Both the position numbers and the translations under genes were made by a program. Shown in pieces: positions 37,050-45,761 of a DNA stretch of 64,000 nt. Source of the DNA: G963663525 sp963663525. Lineage in GTDB: Bacteria; Myxococcota_A; SURF-8; G963663525. Below the pieces are notes generated by a model that was given only the letters and a program-made list of their open reading frames with translations, was not told the origin of the DNA and did no database searches. Numbering within the stretch: position 1 is the stretch's first letter; the number at the start of each line of letters is the position of its first letter. The DNA lies in NCBI GenBank assembly GCA_963663525.2, contig CAXXHC010000001.1:868001-932000 (forward strand), written 5' to 3'.

Positions 37050-37157
37050 CACGAGCACCGGGCGCGTCAAGGCCAGGCTCGCTTCGCTCATGCTTTGCAG
37101 CCTTGACCCGCCCGCCTTGCTCGTGCGTGAGAGGGTTGTAGGCGACGGACGGGGAGG
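37020..37157 (+). repeat. Long imperfect hairpin at the IS110 3' end
   Basis: Outer arms CCTCCCCGTCCGTCG (37020-37034) and CGACGGACGGGGAGG (37143-37157) pair perfectly. Inner arms (37049-37074 and 37100-37126) pair nearly perfectly. The foot starts inside the last codons of the transposase. It is conserved in the inverted second copy. It could be a terminator-like shield, a guide RNA or a transposition end structure. Confidence 0.75.
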
Positions 37158-37209
37158 CCTTCGGCGAAGGCTCCGGCCAAGGAGGTATCGACAAGCCACG
37201 AGATCAAGA

Positions 37210-37283
37210 GGTAGACGCAATGCGACAGACGAAGATAGACGCTAAGTGACAGACGAGGATAGACGCTAAGTGACAGAAGCAAC
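37210..37283 (+). repeat. Tandem 24-bp repeat in the IS110 tail
   Basis: About three head-to-tail copies of a 24-base unit containing ATAGACGCTAAGTGACAGA. The first copy is diverged. The same array is present inverted at about 63700-63772 in the second element. It is too short and too uniform, without spacers, to be a CRISPR. Confidence 0.75.
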
Positions 37284-37516
37284 GTGAAGAGATTTCGATG
37301 TTCCATACGTTCTTTCGAATCACCGTTTCGTCCGACCCCGCGGGTGCCAGTGCTCCGACGAGAGCTTGACCGTGAATGGGGCGGACGATTCTTGCACGGA
37401 ATCATGGCGCGTGAAATACGACGCCGAATAGATGGATGAACGAAGGACGGCTTGACATCGATGAAAAAAATGGGGGAATCTGCTTGACAAACAGGTCTCT
37501 CTTATAGATGGCACCC

Positions 37517-37562
37517 GCGAAAGTACTTGGAGGGGGGTAATCCTTCAAGAATTGAATCGCCC
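37517..37562. other. Conserved IS110 target-flank sequence
   Basis: The 46 bases just beyond the right end of the element match, at about three quarters of positions, the 45 bases beyond the end of the second copy (63419-63464, inverted). The core AATCCTTCAARAATTGAATC differs at one base only. Divergence jumps from under 1% inside to over 20% outside, so this is a shared target rather than part of the element. The remaining bases to 37795 hold no gene and presumably the promoter of the protease gene. Confidence 0.6.
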
Positions 37563-37795
37563 ATTCGATAGAGTATTATGCAATTGTGTAAAAAAAGATC
37601 TGATGATAGAATAGAATCTCCGGTTTTGTGATCGACTTTGGCGACCCCTCATGAACATCGCCGGAAGGGGAAGGCTAGTCCGACCCATTCGCCAAAGATT
37701 ACGGAGGGTTGTGCGTATTCTCCAGTCGGATCGGATGGAGATGCCGTCGGCCTTTCCGTGTTCGTACGTGAAAGCGAAAGAGAGACGAAGCGACG

Positions 37796-40792
37796 ATGAA
37801 AAAATCGAAACTGTTGTTGGGGCTGATTACCGCTCTGGTGCTGATCGGCGTGTATTTCGGTGTGCTCCAGGAGCCCGATCCCGGCGTCTGGGGGCGTTCC
37901 CCGCTGGAAGCCGCCAGGGTCGAAGCCAAGCCTCAGAACGAAAAATACGACCTCGCCTCCATCGAGGTGATGACGAAGGTCATCACGTACATCAAGAACT
38001 ATTATTACGACCCCGCCCGCATCCATCCGAAGAAAATGTTTACCCACGCCCTCGACGAAGTGGCACGCAACGTGGCTTCGGTGCTGGTGAATCACGACGA
38101 GGAAAGCAAGAAATCCGTGATTCGCGTCGATACCTGGGAGCGGGAATTCACCTACGATGACATCGATTCTCCCTGGGACATCCAATACCGCATGAGCGAG
38201 GTGTTCCGTTTTCTGCAACCCCATTTCGACGACTACGTGGACCCCAAGGACGTCGAATACGCCGCCATCAACGGAATGCTCGACACGTTGGACCCCCACT
38301 CCACCCAGATGTCCCCGAAGATTTACAACGACCTGAAAGTATCCACCCAGGGAAACTTCGGCGGCCTGGGCATTCAGATCGGCATCCGGGACGGCGAGTT
38401 GACGGTCATCGCGCCAATTAAAGGAACTCCTGCCGCGCGCAAAGGCTTGAAATCCTTGGATAAAATCGTGCGGATCGAGGGCCAGTCCACGGTCAACATG
38501 CCGCTGGAAGAAGCGGTCAAACTGATGCGCGGCAAACCCCAGACACCGTGCAAGCTACACATCATGCGCAAAGGATTCAACGCGCCGAAAGAATTCGTCA
38601 TCATCCGCGACGTCATCAAGATCGAGAGCACCGAAAGCAAATTGCTGGGCGACGGCATCGGCTACGTGCGGATCAAGAATTTCCAGGGCAACACCGTGCG
38701 CGACATGAAGGAATTTCTGTTCGAAGCCGAAAAGAAAAAGCCTCTCAAGGGACTGATTATCGACCTGCGGCACAATCCCGGTGGGTTGCTGGAGGCGGCG
38801 ATCGACATGGGAGATTTATTCCTGTCCGAAGGCGTGATCGTCACAACGGTGGGTTCCCGCAACGAAATCAAAGAGTCCAAGGAAGCGCGGGCGACGGGCA
38901 CCGAGCCGAATTACCCGATCCTCGTGCTGGTCAACCACGGATCGGCTTCGGCCTCCGAAATCGTCTCCGGTGCATTGAAAAACAACAACCGGGCGGTGAT
39001 TCTAGGCGACCGCACCTTCGGTAAAGGCAGCGTGCAACTTCTGTATGAAATGGAGGACGAAAGCGCCCTCAAACTGACCATCGCCCAATACCTGACGCCC
39101 GGAGATGTCTCGATTCAGTCGGTGGGCATCGTGCCCGACATCAAGGTGCTACCGGTGTTCATCGACGAAAACGAAATCGAATTCTTCACGAGCGACGGTC
39201 TGAGCCGCGAATCCGAACTGGATGGCCACCTGGTGCATGATTCGACGGTGGAAGACAAGGAAGTCTATACCTTGCGTTACCTGCACGATGAAAAGCGCGA
39301 CGAACTGGACGCGGATGCATCGCTGACGCAGATCCTCATCGATTTTCCCGTGTTGCTGGCCAAAGAACTGCTTCAGGGAATCGAAGGGGTCAGTCGCAGG
39401 GAGATGATGCTGCAACGGTTGATGCCGGAATTGCGCAAGATTTCGAGCCGGGAAGACAAAAAAATCGTCCACGAGTTGAAAAAATACGACGTGGACTGGT
39501 CTGTGGCCGAGGTGGAACAGCCGCCGGAGGCCGAAATCAAAGTCTGGACCGAACCCAAAGCTCCGATCAAGGCCGGGGACAAGGTGACACTCTGGATGTC
39601 GGTGAAAAACGTGGGGCAGGGGGCGTATCATCGTCTCGTGGCGGATTCCAAATCCGACTGGTACCTGTTCGACCGGATGGAGCTGTTCTTCGGCAAAATC
39701 GCGCCGGGTCAGACCGTCACCCGAAAAATTCCCATCGAAGTGCCCCCCGACACGCCGAGCCGGGAAGCGGTGATGGATTTTCATTTCACCGAGTCCAACC
39801 AGTATCTGCCGCCCAAAACGCCTTTCCGCTTCGAAGTGACCACTCTGCCGCTGCCGGACTTCTCCTACACCTACCAGATCCGCGACGAATCCGGCAACGG
39901 GGACGGGTTGATTCAGCGGGGCGAAACCGTGGAAATCCTGGTGGACGTGCTCAACCAGGGTGAAGGATCCAACATCGACGGGCTGGCGATCATCAAGAAC
40001 ACGGACAATCTCAAGGACGTATTTATCAAGAAGGGGCGGATGGAATTCGATCCGATCAAGCCAGGCGAAAGGAAGCTTTTAAGCTTCGAAATCGAGGTGC
40101 TGCCGGGGTTGGAAGATTCGAAATTCCCCATGGAAATCAGCATCATAGATACCGACATGCGCGTCGCTACGACGCAGGAGATCACCTTTAACCTGATGGC
40201 GCCCTTCCCCTTGACACCCGCTCCTTCAGGGCAGGTGATTTCGCTGGCCAAAGACCAGAAGATTCTGTCCTCTCCCGATGCCCGACTTCCCGTGCTGACG
40301 GTGGTCGGCGAGCCGAAAAATGCAACCGTCGCGGCGACCAGTGGCCGTTGGGCGAAAATAAACATTGACAAAGACCGCTTCGGGTGGGTAGAGAAAGACG
40401 CCGGGTGGCATCCGCAACCGGGAAAAGCGACCTTGCAGGCGAGCATCGACCGCTTTTTCCACAAACCCGTGGTGGAGGTCAATCCGATTTCGTACTCGCT
40501 GTTTACCGAGGAGCCGGAAATCACGCTTCGCGGTTACGTCAAGGATGACAACCGGGTGCGGGACATGTTCATCATGAACAACAGCCGAAAGGTCTTTTAC
40601 AAGTCCAACAAAACCGGAGTGGATTTCCTCAAGATGCCGTTCGAGACCTCCATTCCGCTGGAAGAAGGACAAAACATTATTCGAATCGTGGCCCGTGAAT
40701 CGGACAAATTCGTCGGCTACAAAACTCTGGTCATCAACCGCAAACGCGGGCCGGAAAACGAAATGGCGGCAAATAAAGCCGCCGGGGAGTGA
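37796..40792 (+). CDS. Very large S41 C-terminal processing protease
   Basis: A 998-residue protein with an N-terminal signal anchor (LLLGLITALVLIGVYFGVL). Residues about 100-450 form the CTP/Tsp protease: FGGLGIQIG starts the PDZ domain, and GLIIDLRHNPGG, the nucleophile Ser in NHGSASASE and the general-base Lys in GDRTFGKGSVQ follow. The normal family length is 400-450; here about 550 more residues follow, including two CARDB-like beta domains (KNVGQGAYH, LNQGEGSNI), an SH3-like segment (GRWAKINIDKDRFGWV) and a final Ig-like domain. The protein would be a periplasmic, membrane-anchored processing or quality-control protease with substrate-binding arms. It is followed after three bases by a small Cys-rich gene. 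Confidence 0.9.
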   Translation: MKKSKLLLGLITALVLIGVYFGVLQEPDPGVWGRSPLEAARVEAKPQNEKYDLASIEVMTKVITYIKNYYYDPARIHPKKMFTHALDEVARNVASVLVNHDEESKKSVIRVDTWEREFTYDDIDSPWDIQYRMSEVFRFLQPHFDDYVDPKDVEYAAINGMLDTLDPHSTQMSPKIYNDLKVSTQGNFGGLGIQIGIRDGELTVIAPIKGTPAARKGLKSLDKIVRIEGQSTVNMPLEEAVKLMRGKPQTPCKLHIMRKGFNAPKEFVIIRDVIKIESTESKLLGDGIGYVRIKNFQGNTVRDMKEFLFEAEKKKPLKGLIIDLRHNPGGLLEAAIDMGDLFLSEGVIVTTVGSRNEIKESKEARATGTEPNYPILVLVNHGSASASEIVSGALKNNNRAVILGDRTFGKGSVQLLYEMEDESALKLTIAQYLTPGDVSIQSVGIVPDIKVLPVFIDENEIEFFTSDGLSRESELDGHLVHDSTVEDKEVYTLRYLHDEKRDELDADASLTQILIDFPVLLAKELLQGIEGVSRREMMLQRLMPELRKISSREDKKIVHELKKYDVDWSVAEVEQPPEAEIKVWTEPKAPIKAGDKVTLWMSVKNVGQGAYHRLVADSKSDWYLFDRMELFFGKIAPGQTVTRKIPIEVPPDTPSREAVMDFHFTESNQYLPPKTPFRFEVTTLPLPDFSYTYQIRDESGNGDGLIQRGETVEILVDVLNQGEGSNIDGLAIIKNTDNLKDVFIKKGRMEFDPIKPGERKLLSFEIEVLPGLEDSKFPMEISIIDTDMRVATTQEITFNLMAPFPLTPAPSGQVISLAKDQKILSSPDARLPVLTVVGEPKNATVAATSGRWAKINIDKDRFGWVEKDAGWHPQPGKATLQASIDRFFHKPVVEVNPISYSLFTEEPEITLRGYVKDDNRVRDMFIMNNSRKVFYKSNKTGVDFLKMPFETSIPLEEGQNIIRIVARESDKFVGYKTLVINRKRGPENEMAANKAAGE

Positions 40793-40795
40793 GTT

Positions 40796-41017
40796 ATGGT
40801 AAAGCTGAAAATCAAGAACATCGTGGAAAAATGCGAGGGCTGCAATCAGATCGTCGATAAGGAAGACGGCCTGTACTGCAAGAGCTACGCCGATCCTTCG
40901 GTGATGTGGAAAGACGACATCTGCATTCGGGCGTCCCACGTCAAGCGGGAGATCGCGTCCATCGAAACCAAAATCAACCCGTTGAAAGCTTCCAAGCGCG
41001 CCGCGCGTGGTGGCTAG
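40796..41017 (+). CDS. Small Cys-rich protein, PxxKW-like
   Basis: A 73-residue protein with four Cys in a CEGC...YC...C arrangement, followed by a basic helix (HVKREIASIETKINPLKASKR). The pattern KCEGCNQIVDKEDGLYCKSY with DPSVMW resembles small PxxKW zinc-binding proteins of deltaproteobacteria, here with Met in place of Lys. It probably binds one zinc or iron ion. Translation is likely coupled to the protease gene (3-base gap). Function unknown. Confidence 0.72.
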   Translation: MVKLKIKNIVEKCEGCNQIVDKEDGLYCKSYADPSVMWKDDICIRASHVKREIASIETKINPLKASKRAARGG

Positions 41018-41037
41018 ACCGCATTTTCCAACACGAC

Positions 41038-41066
41038 GAAAAAAGGCGCGTCATGCGCCTTTTTTC
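41038..41066 (+). terminator. Intrinsic terminator after the protease operon
   Basis: GAAAAAAGGCGC, a five-base loop GTCAT, then GCGCCTTTTTTC: a perfect 12-bp stem with T-run. It is bidirectional in form and also lies 58 bases beyond the stop of the convergent alpha-galactosidase gene. Confidence 0.88.
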
Positions 41067-41124
41067 GTGGGTGGGTTTTATACGATTTACGATGAAACGG
41101 CAACGCCGAACGTTGTCACGATTC

Positions 41125-43101
41125 CTATTTTCCAAGTCGTTTCAACAACCTGGATGCATGGGGCCGGATCGCTCCCAGGTCGAGCCGATGACCTTTGCAG
41201 GAAAAACACTCCCCCGTCCAGACGTCCTCGAAGGTCTCGTTTTCTTCGAGTTCGTCACCAAGGTAAGGAGCAAGATCGTCGGTTTTGTAACGCAACTTGT
41301 CCGAAAGGTTGAACACGGCGAGGTAGCCACTCGAATTGTAGACCCATTCCGGAAATTCCCGCTCCATCAGGTCCAGCGTCCAGGCGCGTCCTCGGTCGCA
41401 GTCCCGCACCATCTCCTCGATGCGTGCAAGCGTCTTCCACGTCGCGTCCGAGAGCAGGCCCAGGTCGTCCGACACTAGGTACATTCCGCCGGTTGCCACG
41501 ATGGCGTGAGCCAGCGACATGCGCTCGTCGAGCGTCAACCGGGTGTCGGTGTCACGCAGCATCAGGCAGTCAGGATCGTTGAGCCACCACCGGCGGTGCA
41601 TCGCCGTGCGCGTCAGGATGGAACGAATGGCGAACTTCGTGCACAACGCGTGGGGATCTCGGGTCAGGTGATACCGAACCTTGTCGAACCAGAACGGCGC
41701 GACGTCCGGCCCGATGCGCATGGCGTCCACGATCTTCGTCGCAGCCCCCAGGGGACAGCCGCAACCTAGCAGAAATACATCGTTTCCGGCGGTTTCGCGG
41801 ATCAGTTGCAAGCCGCTTTGCAGCCGCTCTGCCGGACTGACCGAGGGATCGTAGGCGTGGCCGTGCAGGGCCGTGGAATAGAGGAAATCAAGCTTCAGAT
41901 AGCGAAAACCCCATTCGTGAACGAAGATCTGGATCACCCGGCGCAGGTAGTCCCGAAAACCGGGATGCGTGGCGTCCATTGCGTAAAACGAGCCGAAGGC
42001 GTTCCACATGGGATTCCATCCGGCGCGCACGGGCCGTCCTTGGTCATCCTTGAGTGTCCAATCCGGGTGTTCGCGGAAAAGCCGCGAGCGGTCCAGCGCC
42101 GAAAAAGGGGCCGACCAGATGCCCGGCGTCATGCTCCGTTCGCGGATCGCATCGGCCAGCGATTTCAGCCCGCCGGGGAATTTTTCGTTGACGCTCAGCC
42201 AATCGCCCACCGCCGTCTGATACCCGTCGTCCAGCACGAAAACCGACCAGCCGGGCTTGCGGACGTCCACGGCGTCGAGGTTTTCGCGCACGGCTTTTTC
42301 GCTGACCTTCGTGTAATAATGATACCAGGAACACCAGCCGGTGGGCAGGGGCGCGTCCTGGGACTGGCGCGGTGTATAGTGTGAAAAATACCGATCCAAC
42401 AGGCGATTGGGATGATTTCCGGCCAGCATTTCCACAGGATCTAAAACATAAGCCTCTGAATTTTCAAGCGTTTTTCCGTCGAAATCCCAGATGCACTCCA
42501 GCCTCGCACTTTCACCGTAAAAGGCCGCTCGAATGTAGAAAAACGTACACATATCGCCGAGTTGACCGACGAGAAGATACCGATTGCGCCAGGTATCGCC
42601 CAGGAGTGCGAACGTGTCGGAGGCGAATTCTCCCGCTTTGCCCGTGGGCAGGTTGCGAGGATTGTCCTGCATCCGGTTGGCGAAAGGCACCACCGGTACG
42701 CGCTCGCGTTCGTGAAGGCGATACGAGCGGGTCTGCGTCCAGGACTGCCAGCCATTCTTGAAAAACGAAAACGAGCTTTTCTCCGTATTTTCAGCACGTT
42801 GCATGGTCCATACGAGGCGCAGGCGCTCCAGTCGGATATCGTCGGCCATCGCGGCAAGTTTTGGCTCGATTCGCACCGTCTCGCCTTCGGAAAACGTCAG
42901 TTCCGCATTCAATTCGCTTGCCTGCGCTTCCAAGCGAGGGTGGTCGTCTTTTCGAAGTGAAAACGGGATGTTCCGAAGCGAACCGGTGGAGGAGACTCGG
43001 AACGACAGTTCCGCCACGGTCAGATCGAGCGGGCCGAAGGCGTCGCCGAATGAGATCTGGCCGAAACCGGCGTTGGGGGTCCATGAAACGTCTGGATGCA
43101 T
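41125..43101 (-). CDS. Alpha-galactosidase-like glycoside hydrolase, GH36/melibiase
   Basis: A 658-residue protein with the GH36 layout: an N-terminal beta-sandwich (to ~residue 260), a TIM barrel (GWCSWYHYYTKVSE, FVLDDGYQTAVGDWL) and a C-terminal sheet. The nucleophile Asp405 is in YLKLDF and the acid/base Asp466 in RIGPDVAPFW. The family releases alpha-linked galactose (or N-acetylgalactosamine or others) from oligosaccharides. There is no signal peptide, so it acts inside the cell on imported sugars. The start at 43101 has AAGGTG upstream; an earlier in-frame ATG adds a basic leader. No sugar transporter is adjacent. Confidence 0.9.
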   Translation of the reverse strand: MHPDVSWTPNAGFGQISFGDAFGPLDLTVAELSFRVSSTGSLRNIPFSLRKDDHPRLEAQASELNAELTFSEGETVRIEPKLAAMADDIRLERLRLVWTMQRAENTEKSSFSFFKNGWQSWTQTRSYRLHERERVPVVPFANRMQDNPRNLPTGKAGEFASDTFALLGDTWRNRYLLVGQLGDMCTFFYIRAAFYGESARLECIWDFDGKTLENSEAYVLDPVEMLAGNHPNRLLDRYFSHYTPRQSQDAPLPTGWCSWYHYYTKVSEKAVRENLDAVDVRKPGWSVFVLDDGYQTAVGDWLSVNEKFPGGLKSLADAIRERSMTPGIWSAPFSALDRSRLFREHPDWTLKDDQGRPVRAGWNPMWNAFGSFYAMDATHPGFRDYLRRVIQIFVHEWGFRYLKLDFLYSTALHGHAYDPSVSPAERLQSGLQLIRETAGNDVFLLGCGCPLGAATKIVDAMRIGPDVAPFWFDKVRYHLTRDPHALCTKFAIRSILTRTAMHRRWWLNDPDCLMLRDTDTRLTLDERMSLAHAIVATGGMYLVSDDLGLLSDATWKTLARIEEMVRDCDRGRAWTLDLMEREFPEWVYNSSGYLAVFNLSDKLRYKTDDLAPYLGDELEENETFEDVWTGECFSCKGHRLDLGAIRPHASRLLKRLGK

Positions 43102-43267
43102 CGTACACCTTTTCGAATGCGGGAAAAGCGATTTCGTTCGCCTTCCTTCTACCACGCCGTTTTTACGGGGGAAAAGAAAATCGAAAACGCTTCTCCGCCT
43201 TCATGGAGTGGGTTGCGAAAACGCAACCCTGTGACCTGAAAAGCAAAAAGGTTGGAAATGCTCCAGG

Positions 43268-45394
43268 CTAGTTTTTCCCTGTCAGAATCAGTGCGTCCAC
43301 CGCTACAAGGTTGCCTTTTTTGTCGATAATCAGCGGGTTGATGTCCAACTCCACGATGTCGGGACGTTCCAGGGCCAGGCGACCCACGCCGACAAGCGCC
43401 CGTTCCAAAAGATTCAGGTTGATGGCTTCCTGTCCACGCAACGCCTCCAGCAGCCCGGCGGCCTTGAGAGAATCCGGCATGGAACGCGCCTCGCCGGGAC
43501 TCAGCGGTGCAAGGCGGAAGGTGACATCTCGGATGGCTTCGGTGAACAGTCCGCCTATGCCCAGCATCACGGCGGGACCGAAACCGGGGCTGCGTTTCAT
43601 GCCGATGACGATTTCCCGATCTCCGGGAATCATCGGGGAAATCAGCTTCATACAGCCGTTGCAGCGCCGGTCGATGTCTTGCCAGGCGTCGGCAAGTTCG
43701 GTCTGGTTCTGAATTCCGGCGACCACCAGACCCTCGTCGCTTTTATGCAGCACGCCTTCCACAAGCCCTTTGAGCACCAAAGGAAATCCCAGGCTCGCAC
43801 CCGAACGCAAGGTTTCCTTCAAGGTCTGCACCGTGCGGAATTTCACGACCGGTACGCCGTATTGTTCCAGCAGTCCGAAGGCCTGGGCGTCGTCCATGAC
43901 CTCGGTTTCCCCGGTCTCCTCATGTGGAGGCAATTCCTCGGAAGACGCCTTCCAGTCCGTTTCACGCGCTTGAATTCTCCCGAAACGGTAGAGCGCGGCC
44001 ATCGCTCGCGCCGCTTCCTCCGGGTGGTCGTAGACCGGTACGCCGCCGTCCACGAGTTGATCGGTGGCACCGTCCTCGCGCAGGAACGTGGAGGCCGTCA
44101 GCGGCTTGCCGGATTCCCGTAACGCCTTGAGAAATGGGGAGAAATCCTGCTTCGCCCGCTCGACGAACATTTCTACCGGAAGCTTTAAAAAGTCTCCCAG
44201 CACGACGTGGGCTTCCCGTGCCATCGAGGTGTCCATCATGCCGTGCAGCAGCACGGCGTCGATTTCGTCCGCGCCCAGCACGGTTTTCGGCAGGCGGCGG
44301 GCGAAGGCGTCGAAATCGAGGGAGAAGGTAAGGTCGATGGGATTGCGGGTAGAGCCGGTCGGTGGAATGTCGGCCCGGAGTTTTTCTTGAAGTTCCTCAC
44401 TTAATTCGGGCACTTGCAGGCCGGAGCGCTCGCAGGTGTCGGCCATCGAGGTCGCCGGGCCGCCCGAATGGGTAAGGATCGCCACTTTCGGACCGCGCGG
44501 TGGCGGCATGGTGGCCAATGCGTGACCCCAGCCAAACAGTTCGGCGGTCGAACGGGCGCGCAACACGCCCGCCTGAGCAAATACGCCGTCCACGAGGGCG
44601 TCTTCGCCGCCCATCGATCCTGTATGCGAAAGCCCCGAGCGCGCCCCTGCCTCGGTGCCGCCGATGTACAGGGCTACAATAGGCTTCTTGCGCGTGATTT
44701 CCCGCGCCACCTCCATGAAACGTCGTCCGCGCGGAAGTCCTTCGATGTAGAGCGCGATGGCGCGGGTTTCGTCGTCGTGTTCCAGGTATTCCAGGCAGTC
44801 CACAAGGTCGAGGCTTGTGGAATTGCCGACGCTCAACGACTTCGACATACGGATGCCGCGCCGCTGGAGGTAGACGAGAGTCTGAGAAACGTAGGTGCCG
44901 CTCTGACTTACGAGGCTCAGACCGCCCGGTTTGTCCTTGTAGGGAAACACCGTAAGATTCAACCCGTGATGGGTGTTGAGAACTCCGATACAGTTGGGCC
45001 CGACGAAATGCATCCCGTATTTTTCGGCGATCTCGACGAGGCGTTTCTCTTTTTCGAAACCACCGCCGCGCACTTCGCGAAATCCCGCCGTGGTGATGAC
45101 AGCATGGCGCACGCCGTTCGCACCGAGGTCTTCGAGAATGTCCAGGGAAACGTCGGTCGGCGTGGTAATCAGCGCCATGTCCGGTTTTTCAGGCAATTCG
45201 GCCACTTTGGGTCTGGCGGGCCGCCCGAAGATTTCGGTTTCTTTGGGGTGCAGAAACTGAATGGTTCCCTTGAATCCACCATGCAGGGCGTTTGCGGCCT
45301 GCAACGATCCCATTTTCAAGGGGTTGCTGCTGGCTCCGGCGATGACGATGGATGTGGGCTGAAGGATCGTTTCGAGAGGATGAGGATCGTGCAT
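43268..45394 (-). CDS. Acyl-CoA synthetase (ADP-forming), fused alpha-beta subunits
   Basis: A 708-residue protein combining the alpha part (CoA-binding Rossmann domain from residue ~10, IVIAGASSNPLKMGS; then succinyl-CoA-ligase-like domains with phospho-His257 in LSHTGSMGGED) and the beta part (ATP-grasp domain with VLHKSDEGLV and ELDINPLI). It interconverts acyl-CoA plus ADP and phosphate with acid plus ATP. In anaerobes it makes ATP from acetyl- or other acyl-CoA; in others it may act on aromatic or branched acids. It is monocistronic. A TTGACA with a weak -10 lies about 150 bases upstream. Confidence 0.92.
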   Translation of the reverse strand: MHDPHPLETILQPTSIVIAGASSNPLKMGSLQAANALHGGFKGTIQFLHPKETEIFGRPARPKVAELPEKPDMALITTPTDVSLDILEDLGANGVRHAVITTAGFREVRGGGFEKEKRLVEIAEKYGMHFVGPNCIGVLNTHHGLNLTVFPYKDKPGGLSLVSQSGTYVSQTLVYLQRRGIRMSKSLSVGNSTSLDLVDCLEYLEHDDETRAIALYIEGLPRGRRFMEVAREITRKKPIVALYIGGTEAGARSGLSHTGSMGGEDALVDGVFAQAGVLRARSTAELFGWGHALATMPPPRGPKVAILTHSGGPATSMADTCERSGLQVPELSEELQEKLRADIPPTGSTRNPIDLTFSLDFDAFARRLPKTVLGADEIDAVLLHGMMDTSMAREAHVVLGDFLKLPVEMFVERAKQDFSPFLKALRESGKPLTASTFLREDGATDQLVDGGVPVYDHPEEAARAMAALYRFGRIQARETDWKASSEELPPHEETGETEVMDDAQAFGLLEQYGVPVVKFRTVQTLKETLRSGASLGFPLVLKGLVEGVLHKSDEGLVVAGIQNQTELADAWQDIDRRCNGCMKLISPMIPGDREIVIGMKRSPGFGPAVMLGIGGLFTEAIRDVTFRLAPLSPGEARSMPDSLKAAGLLEALRGQEAINLNLLERALVGVGRLALERPDIVELDINPLIIDKKGNLVAVDALILTGKN

Positions 45395-45761
45395 GAAGAA
45401 CTCCGGGGTACTTCCAACCGTTCACGACAAAGACGAACCGTCTCGAAATCGTTTTTCCACACGGGCGAGACGGGTGGCGGGCTTTATCCATTAAGGATTT
45501 CGACAAAAACCCTATACCATGCCGTACCATTTCGGCCCGGGGTTGTCAATGTCGGGAAAAAACGGAACAAAGTCCCCAAAAACGGACCTGTTCACAACGA
45601 TTTTTAAGAGAAGCGGTCTCTGTATCGCGACCAAACCACAGGAGCGATTGCCGACCAGTTCATATAGAAATCGCGACATGTTTTCGATAAAAAATCGCCC
45701 CAACTTCATGAAAATTCTTCGGTTTTCTGTGTCTCGTCACGATTTTCATGAATGTTCCAGG
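45395..45761. other. 367-base gap with a weak promoter for the acyl-CoA synthetase gene
   Basis: On the minus strand TTGACA (45549-45544) is followed after 17 bases by TACGGC, a poor -10. The rest is AT-richer than its surroundings and contains no coding frame that I trust. It separates the synthetase from the end of the lipoprotein cluster transcribed in the same direction. Confidence 0.35.

Larger units (their letters stand above)
35700..37516 (+). mobile_element. IS110-family insertion sequence
   Basis: The element contains one transposase gene and long non-coding ends. The right boundary is set at 37516, where near-perfect identity with the inverted copy at 63465-64000 stops. That identity covers 535 bases with one substitution and one A-run length change. 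The left boundary is only approximate, because the second copy leaves the window before reaching it. No terminal inverted repeats are visible, as expected for IS110 elements, which use a DEDD transposase and an RNA guide. Confidence 0.75.

Noticed and set aside
37210..37283. Possible CRISPR array
   Set aside because: The 24-base units are directly abutting, without spacers, and no cas genes are present.
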